Origin: an uncultured Bacilli bacterium
Lineage (GTDB): Bacteria > Bacillota_I > Bacilli_A > RF39 > UBA660
Direction: 5' to 3'
Assembly: GCA_947629315.1 (NCBI GenBank)
Contig: CANRDB010000005.1
Span: 1 to 64,000, forward strand
Length of the DNA stretch: 64,000 bases
Shown: positions 34,565 to 43,906 of the stretch, in pieces
How the letters are laid out: the number at the start of each line of letters is the position of its first letter
Numbering within the stretch: position 1 is the first letter of the stretch
Notes under the pieces: generated by a model
What the model was told of the DNA's origin: nothing
Databases searched by the model: none
What the model saw: only the letters and a program-made list of their open reading frames with translations
Program-made: the position numbers and the translations under genes

Positions 34565-36422
34565 GATGATACTCCTTCTTTAAATATACCATAATAAGAG
34601 AAATATCTGCTGGATTAACACCACTAATACGAAGGGCTTGTCCAATAGATGTCGGTTGAATTTTTTTTAATTTCTGCTTTGCTTCACTGGCTAGATTATG
34701 AATGGCATCATAATTTATATCATCTGGTATTTTTTTATTATCTAAATCTACCATTTTTAAAGCTTCTTTATTTGCTTTCGCAATATATCCCTCATATTTG
34801 ATAGCTACTGTGATTTGTTCTTCTATTTCTGGAGTTGTTTTTAAATCTATAAAATGTTTTATGTGTTCAAAAGTGATTTCAGGTCTCTTCAAGAAATCAT
34901 ATAACGTAATTCCATCCTTTAATAAAGCAGTGGGGATATTCTCTAAATATTGTTGTGTAGAATCCGTAGGAGTAATTTTTGTCTCTTTTAGAAGATTTTC
35001 AATTTCTTTGATACGTTCTTTCTTTTGTAAAAATTTCTGATATTTCTCTTCAGGGACTAACCCTACTTGATAACCATAATCCCGTAATCGTAAATCGGCA
35101 TTATCATGTCTCAACAAAAGACGATATTCTGCTCGTGAGGTTAATAATCGATATGGATCAATAATTCCTTTCGTGACTAAATCATCAATTAAAACTCCAA
35201 TATAAGCTTCATTTCTCTTTAATATTAATGGGTCTTTACCCTCCAATTTTAAAGCAGCATTAATACCTGCCATCAATCCTTGACAAGCAGCTTCTTCATA
35301 TCCACTGGTACCATTAATCTGTCCAGCCGTATATAGATTTTCAACCACTTTTGTCTCCAATGATTGTTTTAATTGTTTGGCATCTATCGCATCATATTCA
35401 ATGGCATAAGCATATTTCAATATTTTGGCATGTTCTAATCCAGGTAGACTGTGAACCATTTGTTCTTGAATATCTTTTGGCATACTTGTAGAAAATCCCT
35501 GAATATATATATCATCGTAATATAAACTTTCAGGTTCTAAAAATAGTTGATGTCTTTCTTTATCGGCGAATCGAACAATTTTATCTTCAATCGATGGACA
35601 ATAGCGTGGTCCCACTCCTTTAATATCGGAAAGACCTCCATACATACTAGATTGATGTAGATTTTCTTTTATGATTTGATGGGTCTTTGGTTGCGTATAT
35701 ATTAAATGACAAGGTACTTGTGAATCAATATCATAGTATATTTCATTGTCAAAACTAAATGTATGATAGACTCTATCTCCTTGTTCTTCTTGTGTCTTGG
35801 AAAAATCAATACTATTTTTATCAATTCGTTGTGGAGTACCCGTTTTTAAACGAATAATATCAAACCCATACGCTTTTAATTGATCACTTAAATGATTACT
35901 TGGTTTCTCTCCATGAGGACCTTGCCTTGTTCTGGTATCTCCTACTAATATATCAGCCTTTAAATAGGTTCCTGTTGTTAAAATTACACACTTACTTTCG
36001 ATTCTTTCCCCTTGTTCTAGAACAATTCCCTTTACGATATGATTTTCTACGATTAAGTCTTCTACCATCGCTTCTTTGATATCTAAATGAGGAGTACTTT
36101 CTAGTGTTTTTATCATATTTTTAGGATACGTAATTTTATCTGCTTGTGCGCGAAGAGCTTGGACAGCAGGACCTTTCGCAACATTCAACATCTTCATTTG
36201 CAGTAAACTTTTATCGGCATTTCGTCCCATCTCTCCACCTAAAGCATCAATTTCACGAACAACAATTCCTTTCGCACTACCACCAATAGATGGATTACAA
36301 GGCATATCAGCAATATTATGAATATTTCCAGTAACGAGCAAAGTGGAATGTCCTTTACGAGCAGTCGCTAAAGCAGCTTCGCATCCAGCATGTCCTCCTC
36401 CTACTACAATTACCTCATACAT
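34554..36422 (-). CDS. mnmG: tRNA uridine-34 carboxymethylaminomethyl-modifying enzyme MnmG (GidA)
   Basis: 622 residues. FAD-binding N-terminus [21 protein letters not shown], then [11 protein letters not shown], and C-terminal helical domain with [19 protein letters not shown]. Works with MnmE to modify wobble U34 of several tRNAs. Starts at ATG after AAAGAGGTGAT. Confidence 0.97.
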   Translation of the reverse strand: MYEVIVVGGGHAGCEAALATARKGHSTLLVTGNIHNIADMPCNPSIGGSAKGIVVREIDALGGEMGRNADKSLLQMKMLNVAKGPAVQALRAQADKITYPKNMIKTLESTPHLDIKEAMVEDLIVENHIVKGIVLEQGERIESKCVILTTGTYLKADILVGDTRTRQGPHGEKPSNHLSDQLKAYGFDIIRLKTGTPQRIDKNSIDFSKTQEEQGDRVYHTFSFDNEIYYDIDSQVPCHLIYTQPKTHQIIKENLHQSSMYGGLSDIKGVGPRYCPSIEDKIVRFADKERHQLFLEPESLYYDDIYIQGFSTSMPKDIQEQMVHSLPGLEHAKILKYAYAIEYDAIDAKQLKQSLETKVVENLYTAGQINGTSGYEEAACQGLMAGINAALKLEGKDPLILKRNEAYIGVLIDDLVTKGIIDPYRLLTSRAEYRLLLRHDNADLRLRDYGYQVGLVPEEKYQKFLQKKERIKEIENLLKETKITPTDSTQQYLENIPTALLKDGITLYDFLKRPEITFEHIKHFIDLKTTPEIEEQITVAIKYEGYIAKANKEALKMVDLDNKKIPDDINYDAIHNLASEAKQKLKKIQPTSIGQALRISGVNPADISLIMVYLKKEYHHGN

Positions 36423-36515
36423 AAAATCACCTCTTTTTCACTTTTCCCATTATAATACAGAAACTTTGTTTTCACAATAAAAAATTTTTTTATCTATTTA
36501 TTCCATTAAGAATCC

Positions 36516-36875
36516 TTAATCTCTGAGTGGTCGTCCTTGACCATCCGTTCGAATAGTTCCACTAAGAATCATAATACCTTCAATAAGTCCCCATACTCCT
36601 CCCATTCCAAAGGTAAAAATAGTCACTAAAATTTGGATAAAACCTTTGGCCGTATATCCTAAATAAAAATTATGAACCCCAAAGGCCCCTAATAATATTC
36701 CTAGTAAGCCAGCTACCGCTCTAGATTTTAAATTCGTGCTTGCATATCCTTCACTAGATGAATTCATCATTGGGGATGGAGATACCACTGATTTTGGTAA
36801 TACTGCTCCACACATGGGACAACTATGAAAATCATCTTCTGCCATAAAGCCACAGTTTTCACATATTTTTGCCAT
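36516..36875 (-). CDS. Zinc-ribbon plus TM2-domain membrane protein
   Basis: 119 residues: N-terminal zinc ribbon (ICENCGFMAEDDFHSCPMCG), Pro/Ser/Met-rich linker, and a C-terminal TM2 domain (KSRAVAGLLGILLGAFGVHN, FYLGYTAKG, GGVWGLIEGIMIL). TM2 proteins are small two-helix membrane proteins of unknown role. Ribosome-binding site GGGAG. It lies between mnmE and mnmG, interrupting the conserved pair, and shares its architecture with 15027-15389. Confidence 0.9.
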   Translation of the reverse strand: MAKICENCGFMAEDDFHSCPMCGAVLPKSVVSPSPMMNSSSEGYASTNLKSRAVAGLLGILLGAFGVHNFYLGYTAKGFIQILVTIFTFGMGGVWGLIEGIMILSGTIRTDGQGRPLRD

Positions 36876-36906
36876 TTAAACACTCCCTTTGATTGAGAAA
36901 AATCTT

Positions 36907-38259
36907 TTATTTTCCTAGACAAAATCTACTAAACATTTCATCTAATAATTCCTCTGTATAGGTTTCTCCTATAATTTCACCTAATAAATTCCAAGCATTT
37001 TTTAAGTCAATTTCTATCATATCGATTGGTAATGATTGCGCAATTCCCTCTTTAACAGCTTGTAGTGCCTGTAAACTTTGTTTTAACAGAGAAATACTTC
37101 TCGCACTACTTAAATAGGTATAATCTGTTTGTTCTATTTGCTCTAAATGAAAAATCTTTTTGATTTCTGCACGAAGTTCCTCAATGCCATCATTTTCTAA
37201 AGCCGACATCCTGATAACAGGAATATCCGTTTTCGGTAATTGTAATTGGCATGGTAAATCCTTTTTATTCACAATAATAATACTCGTTTTCTTTTCTATC
37301 TGTTTTAAAAGTTCTTCCTCTTCTTCGGATAAGATTTCATTATTATTAAATACACAGAGGACTAAATCGGCTTTTTGAATCCATTCTAAACTTTTTTTAA
37401 CACCGATACTTTCTACTTTATCTTGTGTTTCACGAATACCAGCCGTATCAATCATATGAAGAAGAATGCCATCGATAGCAATATCTCCTTCCACAACATC
37501 TCTCGTGGTTCCAGCTATATCCGTTACAATTGCCTTTTCTTCTTCTAATAAACGGTTTAAAATACTACTTTTTCCAACATTTGGCTTTCCGACAATAACT
37601 GTTTTTATTCCCTCTTTGATAAGCGAACCTGTTTCTGAACGCGCTAATATCCTTTGAATCTCTTTTTCTATATAGGTAACATTTTCTTTTACTTGTTCTA
37701 TCGTTACGACCTCAATATCCTCATATTCTGGATAGTCAATATTAACCTCTATATTGGAAATAACATCCGCTATTTTAGTTCTCAGTTGATGAATCATATT
37801 GGATACTTCACCTGTCATTTGTGAGAGTGCTAAAGAACGAGATTTATCTGTTTTTGAGGAAATTAAATCCATTACTCCTTCTGCTTCAATGAGGTCAATT
37901 CTGCCATTTAAAAAAGCTCTTTTTGTAAATTCACCAGGCTCTGCTAAACGACATCCATTCGTTAATAATAATTCTAATATGCGGTTCGTAGTGGCAATTC
38001 CTCCATGAGAATTAATTTCAATAATATCTTCTTTGGTAAATGTTTTCGGTGCTTTCATTATAGATAATAATACTTCATCAATTAACTCTTCCTGATCATA
38101 AATAAAACCATAATGAATCGTATGGCTAGGTACTTTCGTCAAATCTTTCCCTTTCCATATTTTACTCACAATAGCAATACTATCTTCTCCACTAACACGA
38201 ATAATCGAAATAGCGCCTACTCCTAAAGCTGTTGATATGGCAGCAATCGTATCATTCAT
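36907..38259 (-). CDS. mnmE: tRNA modification GTPase MnmE (TrmE)
   Basis: 450 residues. N-terminal folate-binding domain (MNDTIAAISTALGVGAISII), helical domain, inserted G domain with GKPNVGKSSILNRL, DIAGTTRDVVEG, DTAGIR and NKKDL, and the C-terminal FCLGK motif with the essential cysteine. Partner of MnmG. The ATG at 38259 follows GAGGTG; a GTG three codons earlier is part of that site. Confidence 0.97.
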   Translation of the reverse strand: MNDTIAAISTALGVGAISIIRVSGEDSIAIVSKIWKGKDLTKVPSHTIHYGFIYDQEELIDEVLLSIMKAPKTFTKEDIIEINSHGGIATTNRILELLLTNGCRLAEPGEFTKRAFLNGRIDLIEAEGVMDLISSKTDKSRSLALSQMTGEVSNMIHQLRTKIADVISNIEVNIDYPEYEDIEVVTIEQVKENVTYIEKEIQRILARSETGSLIKEGIKTVIVGKPNVGKSSILNRLLEEEKAIVTDIAGTTRDVVEGDIAIDGILLHMIDTAGIRETQDKVESIGVKKSLEWIQKADLVLCVFNNNEILSEEEEELLKQIEKKTSIIIVNKKDLPCQLQLPKTDIPVIRMSALENDGIEELRAEIKKIFHLEQIEQTDYTYLSSARSISLLKQSLQALQAVKEGIAQSLPIDMIEIDLKNAWNLLGEIIGETYTEELLDEMFSRFCLGK

Positions 38260-38320
38260 AACATGCACCTCTTCGCAATGATTTTAACATAGAACCCACA
38301 AAAAAGAAAGTTCAACAAAC

Positions 38321-38354
38321 AAAAACTCTAGAAAATAAATCAATTATCTAGAGT
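38321..38354 (-). terminator. Rho-independent terminator of pta
   Basis: ACTCTAGA and TCTAGAGT form an 8-bp stem around a 14-base loop, then TTTTTG on the minus strand. Confidence 0.7.
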
Positions 38355-38362
38355 GATTTCTA

Positions 38363-39337
38363 CTATTCTTGAACTTGAACAGACGTAATGGCAATGACAC
38401 CAACGATATCTTCTTTTGAACAACCTCTTGATAAATCATTAATAGGTTTTGCAATTCCTTGCGTAATTGGTCCATAAGCTTCTGCATGCGCTAAACGTTG
38501 TACTAGTTTATAACCAATATTGCCCGCATCCAAATCAGGAAAAACAAGAACGTTTGCGTGTCCTGCTACCTCACTACCCGGAGCTTTACTCATAGCTACT
38601 CCCTCATCAATGGCAGCATCTAATTGTAATTCTCCATCTATTTTATATTGTGGATAGTTCTCTTGTGCTATTTTCGTTGCTTCTACGACTTTATCAACAT
38701 CAGCATGAGAGGCACTTCCTTTCGTCGAATGAGATAACATGGCAACAATTGGTTCTTTTTCTACTAATAATTGAAAACTAGAAGCACTACTTGCTGCAAT
38801 GGCCGCTAACCGATCAGCAGTAGGATTTTGTTCTAATCCAGAATCAGCAAAGATAAAAGTTCCCTTTTCTCCATACTCACAATTTGGAACAATCATTAGA
38901 AAAAAGGCAGATACTAATGGTACTCCTGGCTTTGTTTTGATAATTTGTAAGGATGGACGCAAAGTATTCGCAGTAGAATGACAAGCACCGCTGACTACCC
39001 CATCGGCATATCCTAATTTTACTAACATACAAGCATAGTACATATAATCTGTAAAAATAAGTTTCCGAGCTTCTTCTAGAGTCATTCCCTTTTCTTTACG
39101 TAGATTATATAATTCCATAATCAACGTTTCCGTCCTACTATCCTCTTCCGGAATAATCACTTCAATACCGCTTAAATCAATATCGTGAGTTGGTTTTCCT
39201 ATTATGATTATATGGGCAATCTTTTCATCTGTCGCCATACGAGCTGCTTGCATAACTCTTTCATCCATTGTTTCTGGTAATATAATTCTCTTTTGATGAA
39301 GACGAGCACGTTCTTTAATACTTTCAATGAAACTCAT
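38363..39337 (-). CDS. pta: Phosphate acetyltransferase
   Basis: 324 residues, the size of the short single-domain form. Interconverts acetyl-CoA and acetyl phosphate in fermentative acetate production. Motifs: IILPETMDERVMQAA, YADGVVSGACHSTANTLRP, TKGSASHADVDKV and ELQLDAAIDEGVA. A fermentative lifestyle is suggested but ackA is not in the window. Preceded by AAGGAAATAGATA. Confidence 0.95.
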   Translation of the reverse strand: MSFIESIKERARLHQKRIILPETMDERVMQAARMATDEKIAHIIIIGKPTHDIDLSGIEVIIPEEDSRTETLIMELYNLRKEKGMTLEEARKLIFTDYMYYACMLVKLGYADGVVSGACHSTANTLRPSLQIIKTKPGVPLVSAFFLMIVPNCEYGEKGTFIFADSGLEQNPTADRLAAIAASSASSFQLLVEKEPIVAMLSHSTKGSASHADVDKVVEATKIAQENYPQYKIDGELQLDAAIDEGVAMSKAPGSEVAGHANVLVFPDLDAGNIGYKLVQRLAHAEAYGPITQGIAKPINDLSRGCSKEDIVGVIAITSVQVQE

Positions 39338-39366
39338 TATCTATTTCCTTCTTTCTCATTCAATTT

Positions 39367-39801
39367 TTACATCTGTTTTGGTGTATCAACACCATATAAC
39401 CTTGAAAATTCTTCATTTTCTTGCCTTGTTTTTTCTACTAATTCTATTTCTTCAGAAGCAATAGTTGTGCGGATTGCTGTTGCTTGATAAAATTCAGGTC
39501 CTTTTTTAGAAAAATGAAGAATAACCTCTCTCAGTTCATACGTTACTTTATTGTTTATAAGATCTTCTATAAATTGATAAGCAATTCGATTCATAGAGTC
39601 TGTTCCGTCTAGTGCCTCTAAATACTTTAATACCATTTCTACATAACGTTCATTGGATTGAATCCATTTTTCCCATGCTGAGTATCTTTCAGGAAAGATG
39701 ACAGACTGCCCGCGAGAAATCCAGGAAGAAATTTTTTCATCTGTTTTTGACTGAATCTTTAATTGTTCCAAGCCTGTTTCACGAGTTAAATTCTCTGCCA
39801 T
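39367..39801 (-). CDS. Unknown soluble protein, 144 residues
   Basis: Starts MAENLTRETGLEQLKIQSKT seven bases after GAGGAG (a closer in-frame ATG leaves only one base of spacing). No signal peptide or membrane span. Helical, with a central VEMVLKYLEALDGTDSMNRIA and a C-terminal basic/acidic end (RLYGVDTPKQM). I recognise no family. It lies 29 bases upstream of pta, so the two could be co-transcribed. Confidence 0.72.
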   Translation of the reverse strand: MAENLTRETGLEQLKIQSKTDEKISSWISRGQSVIFPERYSAWEKWIQSNERYVEMVLKYLEALDGTDSMNRIAYQFIEDLINNKVTYELREVILHFSKKGPEFYQATAIRTTIASEEIELVEKTRQENEEFSRLYGVDTPKQM

Positions 39802-39893
39802 TTTCATACTCCTCTTCTATTTTTTTATTGTAACATAGTCAATTTAAATAAACAATAAATTTTCATAAAAATAATAGCGCAAGTGTAAACCAA

Positions 39894-39924
39894 CAAAAAA
39901 AGAATAGTAATTTTACTACTATTC
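39894..39924 (-). terminator. Rho-independent terminator of the rnpA-yidC-jag operon
   Basis: GAATAGTA, loop GTAAAAT, TACTATTC then TTTTTTT on the minus strand, overlapping the jag stop. Confidence 0.8.
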
Positions 39925-40515
39925 TCCTATATACTTAATAACCACACAACGATTAGGTTCTTCCCCTACACTTTCCGTTGTAACATTACTAAAATCACTC
40001 AATAAAGAATGCACTATTCTTCTTTGATAAGAATTCATAGGATCTAATTTTGCATCGGTTTTTGTTTTCTGTACTTCCCGCACAATATTCTTTATTTCGT
40101 ATTCAAATCTTTTAATTTTTTTAGCCCGATAATTGGAAGCATCTAAATTGACTTTCACATTAAAGCCAGTTTTATTTTGAAGAGTTTGTCGTAATAGAAA
40201 TTGAATTGCAGTCATGGTTCTTCCATCTTTTCCTATTAAAATTGGATTATTATTAGATACCATTGTTACATTGAAAACATCTTCTTCTTCTCTTACTTCT
40301 AGTTGTATTTCAACATTCATTTGTTTTCCAATTTCTTTAATATATTCTTTTATAAAATGCATAACATCTTCTTTTTTTACAACCTTCATTCGATAAGCAT
40401 TCTCTTCTTCTGTTGCTTCTACTAAGATATCAGAACTATAAACATCTAAATCTTCTATACATTTTTCATAACAACTTTCTTCATCTTCTGCTTCATACTC
40501 ATATACTTCTATCAT
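39919..40515 (-). CDS. jag: RNA-binding protein Jag/KhpB (SpoIIIJ-associated)
   Basis: 198 residues: N-terminal Jag domain (EVYEYEAEDEESCYEK), KH domain (NPILIGKDGRTMTAIQFLLR) and C-terminal R3H domain (YQRRIVHSLLSDFSNVTTES). Jag/KhpB binds small RNAs and mRNAs with KhpA and influences cell elongation. Adjacent to yidC by one base, as in most Gram-positive origin regions. Confidence 0.95.
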   Translation of the reverse strand: MIEVYEYEAEDEESCYEKCIEDLDVYSSDILVEATEEENAYRMKVVKKEDVMHFIKEYIKEIGKQMNVEIQLEVREEEDVFNVTMVSNNNPILIGKDGRTMTAIQFLLRQTLQNKTGFNVKVNLDASNYRAKKIKRFEYEIKNIVREVQKTKTDAKLDPMNSYQRRIVHSLLSDFSNVTTESVGEEPNRCVVIKYIGE

Positions 40516-40516
40516 A

Positions 40517-41518
40517 CTACTTACTCCTTTTCACAATTAGATTTTGAATAATAGTAAAGGTATTATTCGTAATCCAGTAAAAGATAATTGCTGTAGACAT
40601 AGTAAACGACATCATCGTAATGACAATATTCATAATGTTCATCGTCATCGACATTTGTTTTGCTTGTTCTCCAGCCATTCCTGCTCCACTATTTAACTTA
40701 AATGAGAAATAAGTCGCTAAGAATACCAATACTGGCAAAATTATATATAGCCAATTGCCCATTCCCATTCCTTTAATTGGTGATGTAGACATCTGGAATC
40801 CTAATAAAACATCTTCAAATAATACTGGTAATCTGTACAAAGCTTCATAGAATGCAAAGAATAATGGTATCTGTAGAAAACTAAATAGACATCCAGATAA
40901 TGGATTAATATTGTATTTTTTATAAACCATCATGGTTTCTTGAGCTTTTCTATTTAAACTGTCTTGATCATTTTTATTACGATATTTCTTTTCAATCTTC
41001 TCTAAATCTGGTTGTGCTTTCTTTAAATTTTCAGACTGTTTAGCGGTCTTTAACGTAATTGGATACATGATTAAACGAATAATTAAAGTAACAAAAACAA
41101 TCGCTAAACCATAATTTCCTAAAAATTTTCCTATTTTGATTAATACCCATGATAATGGTCTTACAAATAAAGTAGTCCAAATACCTCCATTCCCATCTCC
41201 TAAGATTGTGAATTTATCACAAGATGGATAATCCTCCACATCCATGATGGAAGCAATTTTCTTATCATATTCTTTTTTTCCAATGTCTCCAGAATCTAAT
41301 TCTTCTTTATATTTTTTCTCTAAAGCTATTTTATTTTCTTTATATAACTGAATAATATCTTCATCCGTTGGTGCACAAAGAATATTAGATGGTAGTACCT
41401 GCCCTGTTTCTGTATTGGTAACTACCTTTCCATCTGGTCCTTTTAACTGTTTCGTACACCCGGTTACACAAAGAATCATAACGAAAAGAAAAGTAATTGC
41501 TATTTTTCTTTTTTGCAT
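40517..41518 (-). CDS. yidC: Membrane protein insertase YidC (SpoIIIJ type, lipoprotein)
   Basis: 333 residues. Lipoprotein signal with lipobox VTGC (residue ~21), then the five-helix YidC core: VFVTLIIRLIMYPITLKTAKQS, LQIPLFFAFYEALYRLPVLF and FYWITNNTFTIIQN. Inserts membrane proteins, including F0c-like substrates, with or without SecYEG. An unusually long charged stretch lies between the lipobox and the first core helix. Overlaps rnpA by 19 bases; the ribosome-binding site GGGGAGGAACT is inside rnpA. Confidence 0.95.
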   Translation of the reverse strand: MQKRKIAITFLFVMILCVTGCTKQLKGPDGKVVTNTETGQVLPSNILCAPTDEDIIQLYKENKIALEKKYKEELDSGDIGKKEYDKKIASIMDVEDYPSCDKFTILGDGNGGIWTTLFVRPLSWVLIKIGKFLGNYGLAIVFVTLIIRLIMYPITLKTAKQSENLKKAQPDLEKIEKKYRNKNDQDSLNRKAQETMMVYKKYNINPLSGCLFSFLQIPLFFAFYEALYRLPVLFEDVLLGFQMSTSPIKGMGMGNWLYIILPVLVFLATYFSFKLNSGAGMAGEQAKQMSMTMNIMNIVITMMSFTMSTAIIFYWITNNTFTIIQNLIVKRSK

Positions 41519-41853
41519 AGTTCCTCCCCACTATATATATTTAAATGATTAAGGGCCTCCCATAAATTATCTCTCATCTCGGTATAATTTTTCGTAAGAA
41601 TTCCCTTGCCTAATATTATAATACAATTGAAGTTTTTTTGATAGTCCTTTTCAGAAATAATAGAACGGATTTGCCTTTTTAATTTATTTCTCGTAACAGC
41701 ATTTCCTAGTTTTTTACTGACAGAAATTCCAAAATGGAAATCCCCTTCCACTCTTTCTAGATATATCACATAATCTTTATACTTATATGGTTTATTATGG
41801 TGGATAATTCTTTGGAAGTCTCGATTATTTTTCACAATATTCTTTTTCTTCAT
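41500..41853 (-). CDS. rnpA: Ribonuclease P protein component
   Basis: 117 residues, basic. FHFGISVSKKLGNAVTRNKLKRQIRS contains the RNR signature of the RNase P protein, which helps the catalytic RNA bind pre-tRNA. Follows rpmH after a terminator and overlaps yidC. The catalytic RNA gene is not in the window. Confidence 0.96.
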   Translation of the reverse strand: MKKKNIVKNNRDFQRIIHHNKPYKYKDYVIYLERVEGDFHFGISVSKKLGNAVTRNKLKRQIRSIISEKDYQKNFNCIIILGKGILTKNYTEMRDNLWEALNHLNIYSGEELCKKEK

Positions 41854-41883
41854 TCCTATACCCCTCTTTTAACAGATTATAAG

Positions 41884-41909
41884 AAAAAAACCACTGACGA
41901 ACAGCGGTT
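41884..41909 (-). terminator. Hairpin terminator between rpmH and rnpA
   Basis: AACCGCTG, loop TTCGT, CAGTGGTT then TTTTTTT on the minus strand. It probably lowers rnpA expression relative to rpmH. Confidence 0.75.
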
Positions 41910-41911
41910 GA

Positions 41912-42034
41912 TTAATGAGATAATACTTTGCGCCCTTTTTTTCTTCTATTATTAATGATTTTAGTTTCCATACGAGCGAAAAAACCCATTTTCTTACTTT
42001 TTCTATGATTATTTGGTTGATAAGTTCTTTTCAT
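41912..42034 (-). CDS. rpmH: 50S ribosomal protein L34
   Basis: 40-residue protein reading [20 protein letters not shown] and ending KKGRKVLSH. The family is 44-47 residues; here a few residues in the middle are missing relative to most members. The start follows CGGAGGTGTGAAA. First gene of the left arm, divergent from dnaA across oriC. Confidence 0.96.
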   Translation of the reverse strand: MKRTYQPNNHRKSKKMGFFARMETKIINNRRKKGRKVLSH

Positions 42035-42075
42035 TTTCACACCTCCGATTATTCTAATGCCTGCTTGCTTTATCA

Positions 42076-42104
42076 ATTATATAGATTTTTTTTGTATTTG
42101 TCAA
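42076..42104 (-). promoter_or_regulatory. Consensus sigma-A promoter of rpmH
   Basis: Minus strand TTGACA, 17-base spacer, TATAAT: a perfect match, in keeping with strong ribosomal protein expression. Confidence 0.88.
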
Positions 42105-42412
42105 ACATTTTTGATAGATTCTCAACTGTTTACAAAAGAAAGTGCAAAAATAGGGGAGTTATGCACAACGAAAGAGCATAATTTTTAATATTTTTTAAAG
42201 TTATACACATAATTGTGCACAATAAATACACACGAATAGATGTTTTTGTTCATAAAAAAACACATAATTGTGCATAACTCGATTTTTTCATAAAAAATAA
42301 TACCTTATCAGTGTGCATAAAAATATTCCAAAAAATTCTATTCATTTTCTTTTTTTTTTATTTTAAATAGTGTAGAATATAGGTATAAATAACTTTAAAG
42401 TGGGGTGATTCT
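42105..42412. other. oriC, left half (rpmH-dnaA intergenic DnaA-box cluster)
   Basis: About 375 bases without a gene between the divergent rpmH and dnaA. Contains DnaA-box-like sequences TTATGCACA (42159 +), TTATACACA (42201 +), TTGTGCACA (42213, both strands overlapping), and TGTGCATAA (42269 and 42312, minus orientation), embedded in A+T-rich DNA. This is the standard incA/incB-like half of bipartite Bacilli origins. The dnaA promoter presumably lies near 42373 (TAGAAT), so DnaA is likely autoregulated. Confidence 0.85.
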
Positions 42413-43765
42413 ATGGATTTGAATAGTATTTGGAATTCTTTTTTGGAAGAAATTAAAAAAGAACTAAAACAAACTTCCTATGATGTATGGTTTTCTGATA
42501 CCAAATTGATTTCTCTAGATGATGGTATTGCCAAAGTATTGGTAGATTCCTTTGTTATTAAAAAGAATTTAAAAGAACATTATATTGATTTAATAGAAGA
42601 AAAATTTACGGATGTCACAGGTACTAATTTTAAATTTGAATTTGTCCTTCAACAAGAATTAGAAAATGAGGTAGTTATTAATACAGATGAAATAGGAATT
42701 CCTCATAATACTTTTGAAAGTAATTTGAATCCTAGATATCAATTTTCTAATTTTGTGATTGGAAATAGTAATAAGTTTGCGGCAACAAGTGCTTTAGCAG
42801 TAGCAGAACAACCAGGAAATATGTATAATCCATTATTTATTTATGGATCAAGTGGGTTAGGAAAAACCCATTTAATGCACGCAATTGGAAATTATATTGT
42901 GGAAAACAATAAAAAAATGAAAGTTTTATACATTCCTTGTGATAAGTTTGTATCAGATTTTGTGGATATCTGCCGCAAAAGTGCGAATGAAAATAATATG
43001 GAATCCATCAAACAATTTAAAAATAAGTATCGAGAAATTGACGTACTTATCATTGATGATATCCATAATCTAGTAGGGGCAACAAGTGCACAACAAGAAT
43101 TCTTTAATACTTTTAATGAACTCTATAATAACAAAAAGCAAATTATTATATCTTCCGATCGTTCTCCAGAAGATATTAAAAAACTAGAAGAGCGAATTAA
43201 AACGAGATTTAGTTGGGGACTTCAAATCGATATTTTACCGCCTGAATTTGAACTTCGGATGAACATTATTAATAAGAAAATAGAAGGGCAAAAGTTAGAT
43301 ATCGTCTTTCCAGAAAATGTCAAAGAATATATTGCCAGTAATTGCGTAGGGGATATTAGAAAATTGGAAGGGGCTATCACGAGAGTAATTGCGTATGCAA
43401 CCTTCATGAATGGATCTGATATTACCTTTGATTTAGCAGTCGAAGCTCTAAAAGATTTCTTTGTCCAAACCCCATCTTCTAAAAATAAAATGGAACAGGT
43501 CATTCAACTAGTAAGTGAAAACTACAATATTAGTGCAGAAGATTTAAAAAGTAAAAAGAAAACAAATAATGTTGCCATTCCTAGAATGATTGCCATGTAC
43601 ATCTGTAGAATTTACCTAGAAGAGAATCTTACCAAAATAGGAATTGAATTTGGTGGAAAAAATCATACAACAGTTATGCACGCAGTTGATAAAATCAAAA
43701 AAGAAATTTTAAAAGATGAAGCTCTCAACAATGAAATTCAAAAAATTATAAACAAAATTCATTAA
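42413..43765 (+). CDS. dnaA: Chromosomal replication initiator DnaA
   Basis: 450 residues. Domain I (1-80), linker, AAA+ domain with Walker A YGSSGLGKTHLMHAIGN (about 142-158), Walker B VLIIDDIHNL, and C-terminal domain IV with the DnaA-box-binding signature FGGKNHTTVMHAVDKI (the family consensus has Asp-His-Thr-Thr; here Asn-His-Thr-Thr). Start after GTGGGGTGATTCT. Confidence 0.98.
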   Translation: MDLNSIWNSFLEEIKKELKQTSYDVWFSDTKLISLDDGIAKVLVDSFVIKKNLKEHYIDLIEEKFTDVTGTNFKFEFVLQQELENEVVINTDEIGIPHNTFESNLNPRYQFSNFVIGNSNKFAATSALAVAEQPGNMYNPLFIYGSSGLGKTHLMHAIGNYIVENNKKMKVLYIPCDKFVSDFVDICRKSANENNMESIKQFKNKYREIDVLIIDDIHNLVGATSAQQEFFNTFNELYNNKKQIIISSDRSPEDIKKLEERIKTRFSWGLQIDILPPEFELRMNIINKKIEGQKLDIVFPENVKEYIASNCVGDIRKLEGAITRVIAYATFMNGSDITFDLAVEALKDFFVQTPSSKNKMEQVIQLVSENYNISAEDLKSKKKTNNVAIPRMIAMYICRIYLEENLTKIGIEFGGKNHTTVMHAVDKIKKEILKDEALNNEIQKIINKIH

Positions 43766-43906
43766 AGAATGTGCATAATTTGTGGATAATCAAAAATTAT
43801 ACACACGAATGTTTACATTGAAAAATAAAGGAAAATAGGGGTTATGCACAGCTATGAACACTAATAATAAAAATAATATAATAAATAATTAGAAAAGAGG
43901 TCAATT
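43766..43906. other. oriC, right half (dnaA-dnaN intergenic, unwinding region)
   Basis: 141 bases containing four DnaA boxes: TGTGCATAA (43770), TGTGGATAA (43781, perfect consensus), TTATACACA (43797 +) and TTATGCACA (43842 +). The last is followed by a G/C-containing step and then triplet-like A+T DNA (AATAATAAAAATAATATAAT) up to the dnaN ribosome-binding site, the arrangement expected of a DnaA-trio-containing unwinding element. Confidence 0.85.
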
